Positions 1-11,667 of a stretch of 64,000 bases of DNA are shown piece after piece; positions within the stretch are counted from its first letter, which is position 1, and the number at the start of each line of letters is the position of its first letter. The stretch is from Mesostigma viride (taxonomy: Eukaryota; Streptophyta; Mesostigmatophyceae; Mesostigmatales; Mesostigmataceae). Below the pieces are notes generated by a model that saw only the letters and a list, made by a program, of their open reading frames with translations, made no database searches and was not told the DNA's origin. A program made the position numbers and the translations under genes. The stretch is taken from assembly GCA_009746045.1 (NCBI GenBank), contig RPFO01000213.1:4793502-4857501 (forward strand), read 5' to 3'.

Positions 1-138
1 GGTGCATTAAGCGCAGGCTTTCGACCTTCCCTTTCAACACCAAACTACTCCATCATCTTGTGTAAGTTAGGGTCTTAGGGGCAGTGCAGCTTGTCTGGAC
101 GATAGATCATGCAGACAAGCACACGTGACCCTGACCGA

Positions 139-286
139 AATGATTACCAAAAAAGGACAAATGATTACCGATTTTTACCGATGATTACACATGATTACAC
201 ATGATTACACGTACATGATTACCAAAAAAGGACAAATGATTACCGATTTTTACCGATGATTACACATGATTACATATGATTACACC
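139..286. repeat. Two ~75-bp direct repeats
   Basis: Two near-identical units start at about 139 and 214. Each is built from short ATGATTAC-type words with an internal A-run. They abut the 152-bp satellite that follows. No coding potential is seen. Confidence 0.8.
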
Positions 287-893
287 CCCGTATTACATAG
301 GAAGGTGTAACTATGTACTCCACCCTATGTACTCCAAGAGTACATAGGGTGGCACACTATGTACTCCAAGAGTACATAGTCCGGAGTACATATGATCCGG
401 GATTTCCGAATAGGGGACTGCCGACGCGGTGAGACACGCCCGTATTACATAGGAAGGAGTGACTATGTACTCCACACTATGTACTCCAAGAGTACATAGG
501 GTGGCACACTATGTACTCCAAGAGTACATAGTCCGGAGTACATATGATCCGGGATTTCCGAATAGGGGACTGCCGACGCGGTGAGACACGCCCGTATTAC
601 ATAGGAAGGAGTGACTATGTACTCCACACTATGTACTCCAAGAGTACATAGGGTGGCACACTATGTACTCCAAGAGTACATAGTGTGGAGTACATATGAT
701 CCGGGATTTCCGATTAGGGGACTGCCGACGCGGTGAGACACGCCCGTATTACTTAGGAAGGAGTGACTATGTACTCCACACTATGTACTCCAAGAGTACA
801 TAGGGTGGCACACTATGTACTCCAAGAGTACATAGTGTGGAGTACATATGATCCGGGATTTCCGAATAGGGGACTGCCGAACTCGAGGCCCCC
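287..893. repeat. 152-bp satellite, four units, each with hairpins
   Basis: The phrase CCCGTATTAC recurs at 287, 439, 591 and 743, an exact 152-bp spacing (the last copy reads CCCGTATTACTT instead of ...ACAT). Each unit carries two inverted repeats with arms CTATGTACTC and GAGTACATAG around a 3-nt loop, plus further ATGTACTCC/GGAGTACAT half-sites. Units differ by only a few bases, for example CCGG versus GTGG beside the last arm, so the array is young or homogenised. Confidence 0.9.
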
Positions 894-1904
894 AGAGTAC
901 CAACTAGGCTGACTATCTAGGTACTCGAGTCACGACGCAGTGAGATACGCCAAGCCGCCCGAAGCAGATCTCTGCATGCGCCACGTGTAACGAGGGTTCT
1001 GCTTGCGAATTCGAATTGCGATGAGCCGTTGCAGACGCGCCGCCTAGATGTTTGAATTTCATCAACGAGCCTTGAACGAGCTGGTAAAGTTTGCCTGCCC
1101 TTGCATCACCTTGCGCTGGCTATGCCGATTGCAGTCCAGCCGACTGATAGTGGTGAAAGAATAAGCGCCCCCCTAAACCCGCATGATCACGATGCTTGAA
1201 GAAAAAAAAGCAAAAGGCGCACTAGGATGCATGACAAGCCCTTTTGGAGCCCCAGTTTAGCATGATTCGGTCATCCGTTTCCAGCCATCGGCAGCGCCAA
1301 CTCCGATACAGCTTACTATGGCGTAGTCGGTAGCCAGCTACACCGCTTTTCTTGCCTTTGTTACTACGTGCAAACTTCAATTCGTTACATCGTGCGCCTG
1401 CGGCATATTTAAGAAAGCGGCTGCAAGCGCACCTTGCTGAGCCAGGTACACAATGTCTTCAGTCAGCGACCGCGTATGCATGCCACGTTTAGTCGCATCG
1501 AGTCGCGTAGACAATGCGTTCCGGATTAAATTGTTCACCGTTCAATTGCTCAGCGCTGCCTGAATGCAGCGCGCTTTATTACTGATTCTGTCCTCTTTGC
1601 ATGCATTGCAGTCGATTGTATGTTATTTTCACGTTGTCCATCTTTCCACTCGCTTTCATTGTTTACCAGATACAAAAAGTCTCCCACGAGGTAGGCGACA
1701 CTTCAATCTCGCTTATTTTACACCTGGCACACCTGGGCTTCTCTGTATGTGCCGATGCCCATCGTAAGTTGTTGAACGTTTTTTGCCCTCCATGGTTGCC
1801 AATTTTACTAGGAGTTCTTAGGAGCTCTCTCTCCATTGACTTCTCTGTCTCTTTTGCTTTGGCCATGCCATGTTAGTGTAATGTCTTCCTTGCTGCCATG
1901 CTAG
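894..1904. other. Gene-free stretch
   Basis: Mixed-composition sequence with no convincing exon, tandem array or repeat shared with the rest of the window. The only open frames are under 100 codons and look random. Confidence 0.5.
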
Positions 1905-3965
1905 CGGGCCCACGTGCTTGTTCCTTGTCAAAGTAGGGAGGCTCGCGGGGTGGGTGGCTGGTCATGCTTGTACCTTATCAAGGGAGGGGCCCACGTAGGG
2001 TAGGTGGGTGGGCATGCGTGTACCTTGTCAAGGGAGGGATTCACGTATGGTAGGTGGGTGCACGAGCTTGGTCCTTGTCAAGAGGCACATACGTAGGGTA
2101 GGTGAGTGCACGTGCTTGTTACTGGTCAGGGGAGGCATGGATGTGGGGTAGGCATGTGCACGTGCTTATTCCTTGTCAAGGGAGGGACGCACGTAGTGTA
2201 GGTGAGTTCATGTGCTTGTTCCTTGTCAAAGGAGGGGTGCACACAGGGTGGGTGGGTGCACGTGCTCGTTCCTTGTCAAGGGAGGCATGCATGTGGGGTA
2301 GGCATGTGCACGTGCTTGTTTCATGTCAAGGGAGGGATGCAGGTAGGGTAGGTGGGTGGGCTTGCTTGTTCCTTGTCAAGGGAGGGATGCACGTACGGTA
2401 GATGAGTGCACATGCTTGTTCCTTGTCAAAGGAGGGGGGCATGTGGAGTAGGAATGTGCACATGGTTGTTCCATGTCAAGGGAGGGATGCAGGTAGGGTA
2501 GGTGGGTGGGCATGCTTGTACCTTATCAAGGGAGGGGCGGACATAGGGTTAGTGGGTGCACGTGCTTGTTCGATGTCAAAGGAGGGACGCATGTGGGGTA
2601 GGCATGTGCACATGCTTGTTCCATGTCACAGGAGGGATGCACGTAGGGTAGGTGGGTGCACGTGCTTGTTACTGGTCAGGGGAGGCATGGATGTGGGGTA
2701 GGCATGTGCACGTGCCTATTCCTTGTCAAGGGAGGGACGCGCGTAGTGTAGGTGAGTTCATGTGCTTGTTCCTTGTCAAAGGAGGGGTGCACACAGGGTG
2801 GGTGGGTGCACGTGCTCGTTCGATTCTTGTCAAGGGAGGCATGCATGTGGGGTAGGCATGTGCACGTGCTTGTTCCTTGTCAAAGGAGGGGTGCACATAG
2901 GGTAGGTGGGTGCACGTGCCCGTTCGATTCTTGTCAAGGGAGGCATGCATGTGGGGTGGGGCATGTGCACGTGCTTGTTCCTTGTCAAGGGAGGGACGCA
3001 CGTAGTGTAGGTGAGTTCATGTGCTTGTTCCTTGTCAAAGGAGGGGTGCACATAGGGTGGGTGGGTGCACGTGCTCGTTCCTTGTCAAGGGAGGCATGCA
3101 TGTGGGGTAGGCATGTGCACGTGCTTGTTTCATGTCAAGGGAGGGATGCAGGTAGGGTAGGTGGGTGGGCTTGCTTGTTCCTTGTCAAGGGAGGGATGCA
3201 CGTGCGGTAGATGAGTGCACATGCTTGTTCCTTGTCAAAGGAGGGGGGCATGTGGAGTAGGAATGTGCACATGGTTGTTCCATGTCGAGGGAGGGATGCA
3301 GGTAGGGTAGGTGGGTGGGCATGCTTGTACCTTATCAAGGGAGGGGCGGACATCGGGTAGGTGGGTGCACGTGCTTGGTCCTTGCCAAGGGAGGGATTCA
3401 CGTACGGTAGGTGAGTGCACATGCGTGTTCCTTGTCGAAGGAGGGGGGCACTTAGGGTAGGTGGGTGCACGTGCTTGTTGCTTGTCAAGAGGCACGTACA
3501 TAGGGTTGGTGGGTGCACGTGCTTGTTCCGTGTCACAGGAGGGATGCACGTAGGGTAGGTGGGTGCACGTGCTTGTTACTGGTCAGGGGAGGCATGGATG
3601 TGGGGTAGGCATGTGCACGTGCCTATTCCTTGTCAAGGGAGGGACGCGCGTAGTGTAGGTGAGTTCATGTGCTTGTTCCTTGTCAAAGGAGGGGTGCACA
3701 CAGGGTGGGTGGGTGCACGTGCTCGTTCGATTCTTGTCAAGGGAGGCATGCATGTGGGGTAGGCATGTACACGTGCTTGTTCCTTGTCAAAGGAGGGGTG
3801 CACATAGGGTAGGTGGGTGCACGTGCCCGTTCGATTCTTGTCAAGGGAGGCATGCATGTGGGGTAGGGCATGTGCACGTGCTTGTTCCTTGTCAAGGGAG
3901 GGACACAACAGGGTATGTGGGTGGTTTTGCTGGTTCCTTGCCATGGGAGGGACGTAATAGGGTAG
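1905..3965. repeat. 50-bp minisatellite (~41 units)
   Basis: The unit is 50 bp: units begin at 2101, 2151, 2201 and so on. Each contains words such as GCACGTGCTTGTTCCTTGTC and AGGGAGGGA. The palindrome CACGTG sits in most units. Some units carry a 5-bp insertion after GCTCGTTC. A higher-order repeat is present: the block at 2652-2990 recurs almost unchanged at 3559-3900 (spacing 907 bp). Because three units make 150 bp, all frames stay open by chance, so the 60-150-codon frames here are not genes. Confidence 0.92.
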
Positions 3966-3974
3966 GTGAGTGCA

Positions 3975-4270
3975 CGCATCATTTTTTTCCTTATTCTCAG
4001 CCCATCAACTAGAACTTTCAGCTGCCAGTCCTCACTAGTCTACGACCGTAACTGCATTCGGGTTCATGTTAAATACGTTGCGTTTTTCTTGGACGGCATG
4101 GAAGATGCTGTCATTTTCAAGAGAGGGATGCACGTACGTATTGGTGGTGGTGCACGCATCGTCCCTTTTCTTACTAGTTGCCTGTGTACTAGAAATTTCA
4201 ACTGCTATTCCTCGCTACCGTATGGCCGTAACTGCATTCGGGGCATTTTGCGTTTTTTATGAGTGCGTGA
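3975..4270. repeat. Diverged ~180-bp duplicate at the minisatellite edge
   Basis: Two diverged copies, starting near 4009 and 4189, share words such as CCGTAACTGCATTCGGG. They continue into a degenerate unit of the preceding 50-bp array. No gene is seen here or on to about 4740. Confidence 0.65.
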
Positions 4271-4748
4271 CAGTTGCTGTCTTACTTGGACAAAGGCGGA
4301 ATGAACTGCAGGCAATCCGGAATGATTAAGACGGGAAGTTGGTCAACTCGCACCAAAAGCGGAGCCGCCACATGGACGGCGGTACCTTTCAAATCAACAT
4401 GGGCGATTACCCCTGGCCGAGCGGACTTGAGGGTGACAACAGCTTCAAGACGCCACCCTCATCGGCCAAGGTTCTACTGCCGTAACGGCTTAATTTATTA
4501 CCTAAGATGTTCCGTGAACTTCATGTGCGTCATCTCCACGATTTCATCATGAAGCCCACGTTGACAACATCGGATGGAAGTGATTCGTGCAATTGATTAT
4601 TAATGACTTCTTAAACATTTTAATGAAATGCCTAATTCAAAAATGCATCTTGAAAAGCACCATATCATGCAAGCCACTCACCATAGCCGGGGTCAATGCA
4701 TTTTAGAATTCGGGGCCATAACCCGGACAGGCTGCGTTGTAGGCATGG

Positions 4749-5184
4749 GTTACTACTATTACTGGGGCATAACCGGCCCCGTAACCACCGCAGTAGCCAG
4801 GGTCAACTACTGGCCGTAACTACTGCAGGTTACGGGACGGTTGACGGACCCGTAACCAGGCCAGTAGCCAGGCCCGGTTATCAGAACTGGTCCCGTAACC
4901 ATGCCGGTAACCCATCCCGGTTCTCAGAACTGGTCCCGTAACCATGCCAGTTTACCGCCCGGTAACTTCTACTTGGGCCGTAACCATGACCGTAACCCAG
5001 ATAGGTTACGGGCATGGTTACGGCTCCGGTAAAAGTTACCGCCCAGTAAACGTTCCGGTAACTATTACCGCCCGGTAACCATTACCGGCCGGTATTTAGT
5101 CTGTCGCGTTTAAGGTTACCGGCCGGTAACCTGGCCGGTAACCATAAACGTACATGGTTACTGGCCAGTAACCGCCCCGGTAAC
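4749..5184. repeat. GTAAC/GTTAC-rich field
   Basis: The pentamer GTAAC or its complement GTTAC occurs 22 times in about 440 bp, usually as CCGTAAC or CCGGTAAC, with palindromes such as TTACCGGCCGGTAA at about 5116. The spacing is irregular, so this is not a simple tandem array. Confidence 0.7.
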
Positions 5185-5219
5185 CTCAACCGGGGCGTTT
5201 ACGCCCCGTAAAATTAACT

Positions 5220-6070
5220 CCTAGTGGAGTCGCTGCGTACCTGCCGTGGGAAGGAGGGAGGTGGTACACAAAAACCGTACAGGTGGTACACAACTGCAGC
5301 CAGCACAACAGCGAGTCGCTGCGTACCTGCCGTGGGAAGGAGGGGGGTGCTACACAAATATCCGACCTATATATTAGCGATAGCCGCCGCCTATTAAACA
5401 GGTCCTATTCATCACGAGCGTCAACGCCCCGTCATCGCCCCGTCATCGCCCGGCCGAGGGCCTTAACCTGTTAACTGTTTATTCGGAGTGATAGTCAACG
5501 ACCTATACTACCAATAGCTGCCGCATATCAAACATCGGTTTTTCATCGGGCCCGTCGAGGGCGATGACGGTGACGGTCGTCACCGTCATCGCCCTCGACG
5601 GGCCAACATCTAAACTCTTCTCTTAATCAACAATCTATATTACCAATAGCCGCCGCCTATCAAACAGATCCTATTCATCACGCGCGTCAACGCCCCGTCA
5701 TCGCCCCGTCATCGCCCCGTGATCGCCATGCCGAGCCAGCCGAGGGCCAACCTCTTAGTTAACTCTTTACATTTGTATTCGGAGTAGTAGTCAACGACCT
5801 ATATTACCAATAGCCGCCGCATATCAAAAAGGTCGTATTCATGACGCCCGTCGAGGGCGATGACGGTGACGCCGTCACCGTCATCGCCCACGGGCCAACA
5901 TCTAAACTCTTCTCTTAATCAACAATCTATATTACCAATAGCCGCCGCCTGTCAAACAGATCCTATTCATCACGCGCGTCAACGCCCCGTCATCGCCCCG
6001 TCATCGCCCCGTCATCGCTCCGTGATCGCCATGCCGACTGCCGAGGGCCAACCTCTTAACTCTTTATTCG
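5220..6070. repeat. 292-bp repeat with GC-rich CGCCCCGTCAT blocks
   Basis: Words such as AACAATCTATATTACC at 5629 and 5921 mark a 292-bp period. A third, partial copy lies near 5370-5470. Each unit holds CGCCCCGTCAT runs and an inverted GATGACGGTGACG / CGTCACCGTCATC pair (5565-5590, 5860-5885). A separate pair near 5225 and 5305 duplicates a segment containing TACCTGCCGTGGGAAGGAGG. Confidence 0.8.
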
Positions 6071-7200
6071 GAGTAATAGTTAACTGCCGGCATTGCCATA
6101 CAAGAAGAAGCTCTCGATCCTAGGTATAGACTACCTCGGGTATCATCATCGTAATTGCTAGCATCGAGATCATTCATACCTACCGACGATGGCCAGCTTC
6201 AAAAGAAAAATGTCGACCAACAGACAGGACCTATCGCCGGGAACCCTCAAGGCAATAAGGGCGAGACAGGCTTTCACCGTTAAGTAAAGTTGTCCACATC
6301 GTGCTAAGGAATTTGTGCTAATCTATGAGTACCTATATGGACACTTTGTCGCATTTTTTACATGGCAAATAAGCGATGTATGTGTCATGTAGGCTGCCAT
6401 TGGTGCATGCATGCATGGGCCAGCAATGATGGTCAGAGGTACATTGTGCCTATGAGATAACCATCGATTTGTTGATCAGCAAGTGATTCATTACGTGAGA
6501 CAACAATATGTTTGGGGGCTAAGCTTCTTACATTGGTCACATGGTCCGCCATAATTGTTTTCTTATGTGTTTAAGGTTAGGGCTCTGTTCATGACTGAAC
6601 GTCATGAACGCGCTCTATTCATGACATTGATTAATTGATTTTAATTAGTCTCATGTCCATGTTGGGGGACCGGGATCTCTGAATTCCCCAAAGAAGATAT
6701 AGTGGAAGTCCCCCAAGACGTCAATATCCGTCAAGACGTCAATAACTACATGTATGTCCACAGCTCAGCTAGTAGTCTAAAATATGGGCCTCGAGCTAAT
6801 CTTGCACGCAAGCAATGCCTATCATCAAGGATGAATTAATGCCTATCAACAAGGAGACAATCATGCTTGTTAAATTTCCTAGGACCCACAACTGGGGGGT
6901 CGTAGTCTTTGACAATGTCCGCCTGGGCAACGCTACTAATCCTACATATCCGAGGTCCCATGTATGAATAAGAGGGGTTGAGCGGATGACGCCAACAGTG
7001 TCTGTGCTCTGCATGTCAGCTAAAATCATATCGCGGAGACAAACATATGGCGGTATGTCCAATGTTGGCCACTGCGTCGCCTAACAGGTTGTTACATGGT
7101 CGGCAAGGGCCTGACCATGTAAGAAGATATCTCCCTGGCTGGCCAGTCCACAAGGAACCAGCAGGGACCTCATCTGAATCAACCTGATTTATTAACTAAC
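6071..7200. other. Gene-free stretch
   Basis: No tandem array and no convincing exon. A minus-strand frame at 6796-7062 (88 codons) has no recognisable motif and was not called as a gene. Confidence 0.45.
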
Positions 7201-7204
7201 TACT

Positions 7205-7320
7205 TAATTCATTTATTAAACTCATGCCCCCATTAGGGAGTCAAGGAGCATTAGTTAACCCCGATTCATTCATTAATTAATTATTTAAACACGTGCTCCC
7301 GTTGGGGAGTCACGGAGCAC
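7205..7320. repeat. Two retroposon-like ends with AATTA-type tails
   Basis: Two tandem copies of an end sequence read GGGAGTCAAGGAGC (about 7237) and GGGGAGTCACGGAGC (about 7304). Each is preceded on the plus strand by ATTAATT-rich sequence. On the minus strand this reads as a conserved end followed by a short simple-sequence tail. The same end occurs near 8870, 25015, 27950, 39490 and 43620. Confidence 0.55.
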
Positions 7321-7558
7321 CGAAGTGCTTTTAATCCCTGTGTGTGCACAACAGGAGAAAGGGCAGAGACCCCCACTCTCCTTCATGCCTAAGGCATGCC
7401 ACAGCTGCATTCGGGAACGCTAGCTAAACGGACACGCTAACGATCCGGCAATCTGTGGGTGCAATAAGACTCATGTGAGCATGGCATAACACTAGGAGCG
7501 TGGGCAAGTAATCTCATCATAGCCAGGACGTAGCATGGCTGTACTAGGACTATACCCC

Positions 7559-8366
7559 GATGGATGGATGGATGGATGGATGGATGGATGGATGGATGGA
7601 TGGATGGATGGATGGATGGATGGATGGATGGATGGATGGATGGATGGATGGATGGATGGATGGATGGATGGATGGATGGATGGATGGATGGATGGATGGA
7701 TGGATGGATGGATGGATGGATGGATGGATGGATGGATGGATGGATGGATGGATGGATGGATGGATGGATGGATGGATGGATGGATGGATGGATGGATGGA
7801 TGGATGGATGGATGGATGGATGGATGGATGGATGGATGGATGGATGGATGGATGGATGGATGGATGGATGGATGGATGGATGGATGGATGGATGGATGGA
7901 TGGATGGATGGATGGATGGATGGATGGATGGATGGATGGATGGATGGATGGATGGATGGATGGATGGATGGATGGATGGATGGATGGATGGATGGATGGA
8001 TGGATGGATGGATGGATGGATGGATGGATGGATGGATGGATGGATGGATGGATGGATGGATGGATGGATGGATGGATGGATGGATGGATGGATGGATGGA
8101 TGGATGGATGGATGGATGGATGGATGGATGGATGGATGGATGGATGGATGGATGGATGGATGGATGGATGGATGGATGGATGGATGGATGGATGGATGGA
8201 TGGATGGATGGATGGATGGATGGATGGATGGATGGATGGATGGATGGATGGATGGATGGATGGATGGATGGATGGATGGATGGATGGATGGATGGATGGA
8301 TGGATGGATGGATGGATGGATGGATGGATGGATGGATGGATGGATGGATGGATGGATGGATGGATG
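7559..8366. repeat. Pure (GATG)202 microsatellite, 808 bp
   Basis: Uninterrupted GATG repeats with no substitution across 808 bp. Because 4 and 3 are coprime, all frames read the same four-residue repeat (Trp-Met-Asp-Gly, or Ser-Ile-His-Pro on the other strand). The long open frames on both strands are a by-product, not genes. Confidence 0.98.
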
Positions 8367-8601
8367 TCAGGCTTGTCTTACATGATGCAGTGGAACTTTG
8401 GTGCTGGAGGGTTAATTGTGGCCCGGTCTGGTTTAGCTTCAGTGCTCTCATGGCGGCCTTCATTTGTAATTATTTGAATGCATGCCCATTGGGCCATGCA
8501 TAGTGTATATTTTTTACGCATGCACGCCCATTATGTATCGCTGGGTCCATCCCATCAATGCTTGTTTATTGCCAGGTCTGGTGTAAGTAAGTTAGTGCTA
8601 T

Positions 8602-8814
8602 CTAGTCTACAAAATCCTCACTACACTTCTCCCCAAAGCGCCCCTTCCGCTTTGGGGGAGGGGGCTTACCCACATGGGCTGGCGTGTGAGCCGGGACATT
8701 GGTCTTCCACCTCTTCTTGTTCTGCATAGGAACAGAGAGCGAAGAAATGCGGTGTGGGGACCCCTTCTCGTGGTAATGCGTTACATGTACTCCCCACCGG
8801 GCTTTGCTCTTCAT
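8602..8814 (-). pseudogene. Transposon-related Lys/Pro-rich ORF fragment, copy 1
   Basis: The minus-strand frame ends in a basic, proline-rich tail containing KKRWKT, VGKPPPPKRKGRF and a short C-terminus. A second copy at 24711-24960 shares this tail with scattered base changes. Both copies lie beside the same ATTAA-flanked end sequence, so they are remnants of one dispersed element. The upstream parts of the two copies differ and no start is shared. Function is not recognised. Confidence 0.4.
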
Positions 8815-8849
8815 GGGTTCATAAAGACAACAATTATTCAGTAAGAATT

Positions 8850-8940
8850 TAATAAATTAGGAACATATATCCGTTGGGAGTCACTGTTACACATATACCT
8901 GAAAAGGGGCATATGATTTTAAATACATTCTGAGCTACAA
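8850..8940. repeat. Retroposon-like end (CCGTTGGGAGTCAC family)
   Basis: Contains AT-rich flank, then CCGTTGGGAGTCAC, then a pyrimidine/purine-mixed block ending ACATTCTGAGCTACAACCTG. The same order of words is found at 43617-43700 and, more diverged, at 25012-25090. Confidence 0.55.
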
Positions 8941-9915
8941 CCTGCACGTGCATGGGTTTAGTTAACTGGCACCTATACTAGAGGCCTGACATGGGGTGGA
9001 GCTTCAGTGCTTCCCCGCCTTCTCCTTCTCCCACACTAGGTGCTCCGCGTCCTTCTTCTCCGGCCCTGCCCATGGGTGCACCGGCCCCGCCTCCTCCTTC
9101 TCCTCACGGGACGATTCGCGCTCCACGCATGGCTGCAGCATCAGTTAGCACGGGCAAGACATAGCAGTAACCGCGCTATGGCTGTTCTAGCACCAGCCTA
9201 GCAGACTGCCATGATCACTCAGCAAACCCACGACAGCTAAACCCTTGGCTGTCACAACCAGTCCATGCATCATTAAGTATGGGTACAGGGAAAGCTTCCC
9301 GCATATCCATGGCCATATGGATGGCAGCAACACAACGACTTGCCCCCTAGCCCCCCGTGCACACACAAAAACGTGGGTCGTGGCTTCCACGCCCCATCCG
9401 CCATGCATGACAGCGCGTACCTTACTCGCATTCACACCGGGCTGCATCCCAGCGCCGTTGCTGTCCCCATGTGACACGTCGGCTGATTAAGCAGATACAC
9501 AGCAGAGTCTGATGTAAACCGCTAAACCCCAAACCCATGCAGACCACAGTCAAGGACGCGTGCATGTCAAGCCATGCCAATTGTGAACCGTACAGCAATT
9601 TACTTTTCAAGCCTGAAGAGGTGGATAGCAGATACTAGCCTGGAAGAGGTTACAGGGGCACATGTCCATTAGCGAGCGGAACAACACAGCATACACCCTA
9701 CAAGCGTACCGCACAATGTCCTCCTGCAATTGTCTGCAGATCTCCCAATGCCGCAGACATCTCCACTGCTCTCATGGCGATTGCAAATGCTTCATGCCGC
9801 TGACATCTCCACTGCTCTCATGGCGATTGCAAATGCTTGATGCCGCACCTCTGCTTACAGCAGAAAAGCTTCCTCCGGGCGAGGCACCTGACTGGAACCA
9901 ACACCCATTCCTTGG
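8941..9915. other. Gene-free stretch with a 39-bp duplication
   Basis: No recognisable gene. A segment containing CATCTCCACTGCTCTCATGG is duplicated in tandem (about 9758 and 9805). Confidence 0.4.
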
Positions 9916-9917
9916 CT

Positions 9918-11028
9918 TCACAACGTGGCCATGACAGCATCGTGAATCTGCTTCGCCAACGCCCACACTTCAGGACCCGCGCCCTGCACCGCCATGGCCA
10001 CAGGCTGCACCGCTGCAATCGATGCAGCATTCACTGCCTGCGCCGCACCATGTACTGCATGCACGAAAGCCAATCCTGGCTCGGTTATCATGGTCTTGCC
10101 CGATTCCTGCTTCTTCTTCTTCTTCGATGCGGTCATGCGCACTTTATACCCCTTCCTCTCCAAGCACGCCTTCAGCACCTGGCTCGTGCGGTGCTGAATA
10201 TGCTTCTGAAGGCGCGCCTTCTAAACACGAAATGTTGGCAATGTATGATTCCCAAACGGCATGATAGGCACATAATCAGTCCCATTAATTGCTTTGCGGC
10301 AGTCAATGCACCAGAACACCTGTTGAAAAAAGAAGGTTATGCACGCTAGCGATTACCCGCGGCAAGAAGCAATCAACACGCCTCGCTAACAACTGCAACC
10401 ACAATGTAATTCATGACGGGCCACTCACCGCTACCCTGCTCTCCTGCTTCAATGTCTCCCCATTCTCAAGGCCTCCATTGTAAACCTCTCCGTCTTCACC
10501 ATCGTCATCGTCTTCCTCTTCCTCCACTCCGACGTATCCGTGTTTCCTTTTCCTAAGATACCTAGGGTTGTTCAAGTCGTATGTGCGGCGTTGGCACACT
10601 TCCAACAAAATTTTGGCCGCCTCTACCCATTACCATTTATTCGTACTATCATAACATATCCAGGCGTTTGAAAAATCATTCCCTCGTTCGAACTTCTACC
10701 CCTGGGCGTCCATGACGAGGCAGTCACGACGGGACGCAGATGCACAAAAATAAAACAAGGCGACATCCCTTCAATCATTGACCAAAAAACAGAATACGCG
10801 CAGAACTTGGATTTCAACACCACGCACCCATTACCAGCGAGCACGGCTGGCCTGCAACCGCCATCATTTCATAACCAGAAGCCAGGGCCCACACTCCATC
10901 CCGTTACCTCATCTTCCACGCACGGCTTCCGCTGCTTCCCTCTGCTCTTTCGCATTCTCCGCCAGCAACCTCGCCTTCTCCTCGTCCAACAATCCACTAA
11001 GAATAAAATCCCCTCTATTGGACGCCAT
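9918..11028 (-). CDS. Possible spliced hypothetical gene (weak model)
   Basis: Three minus-strand segments look coding. From an ATG at 11028 to about 10908 there is a charged helix-like stretch (EEKARLLAENAKEQREAAEA). From about 10620 to 10445 there is a segment with an acidic run (EEEEDDDDGEDGE) ending at a GTGAGT donor. From about 10325 to 9918 there is a segment with WCIDCRK and a lysine run (SKKKKKQ). The third segment follows a TTTTTTCAACAG acceptor. An in-frame TAG near 10222 and a TGA at the end of the first segment argue that the copy is damaged or that my exon limits are wrong. No family was recognised. It may be a transposon gene. Confidence 0.3.
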
Positions 11029-11099
11029 TCAGACGAACTTTGCTAGCGTCTTTTCACCGGCCCCAGCACACATAATCTATAGCCGCTTAATGACAACGG

Positions 11100-11600
11100 C
11101 CGACAACGACAACTGCTGAATAGGCGAAAAAGGCTGATAACTACATTTTTATATTTCGCTGCATTTGCTAATAGACACGCACGTTCTCCCACTTCTCCAT
11201 TACAATATAATTATCCATCTGGCCGTGTACAGGCAAAGATCCCCGAAGTAACTTACTGAAACGTATCTTACAGCATCGGATCACTGGCACCTAATCTACA
11301 GGTGGTAGATTACCAACCAAGACCCGTCGCGGTAATTTACTCTGTCGGTAATGTACTACCAAAGATGTGCAGTCGTAACGTTACTTTTACTTACGGCTAG
11401 TAAAATTACTACCTATCATCCTACGTAGTAATGATTACGGCGTTGGATCTCACGCCTCGGATCTAGGTAGTAAGATAAGACCTCGTAATTTACGCCTCGG
11501 ATGCTTTTTACCACCCTCGGACGAAAAGTATAGTGTAGCGGCAAGTACACATTTTACTCCAATACTAATGGTGCCGGATCAGAAAATATTGCATGCATGA
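11100..11600. other. Gene-free, GTAA/TTAC-rich stretch
   Basis: Many short GTAAT, GTTAC and TTACTAC words occur in 11290-11520, recalling the field at 4749-5184 but without a clear unit. No coding sequence is seen. Confidence 0.4.
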
Positions 11601-11667
11601 AGTTCGGTTGCCTTTGCATCGGGAAAAGAAAAGCATTCAGTTCGAATAAGTCCAATGTAGAGCTTAG

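Noticed and set aside
60-90. Telomere-like GTTAGGGTCTTAGGGG
   Set aside because: Only one or two degenerate units occur; there is no array.
2102-4012. Several 60-150-codon frames on both strands
   Set aside because: The 50-bp unit repeated three times gives a 150-bp open period; the frames are not conserved relative to one another beyond the DNA repeat.
7492-8503. Three-hundred-codon open frames on both strands
   Set aside because: They are translations of the pure GATG array; every frame is open because the unit has no stop codon in any phase.
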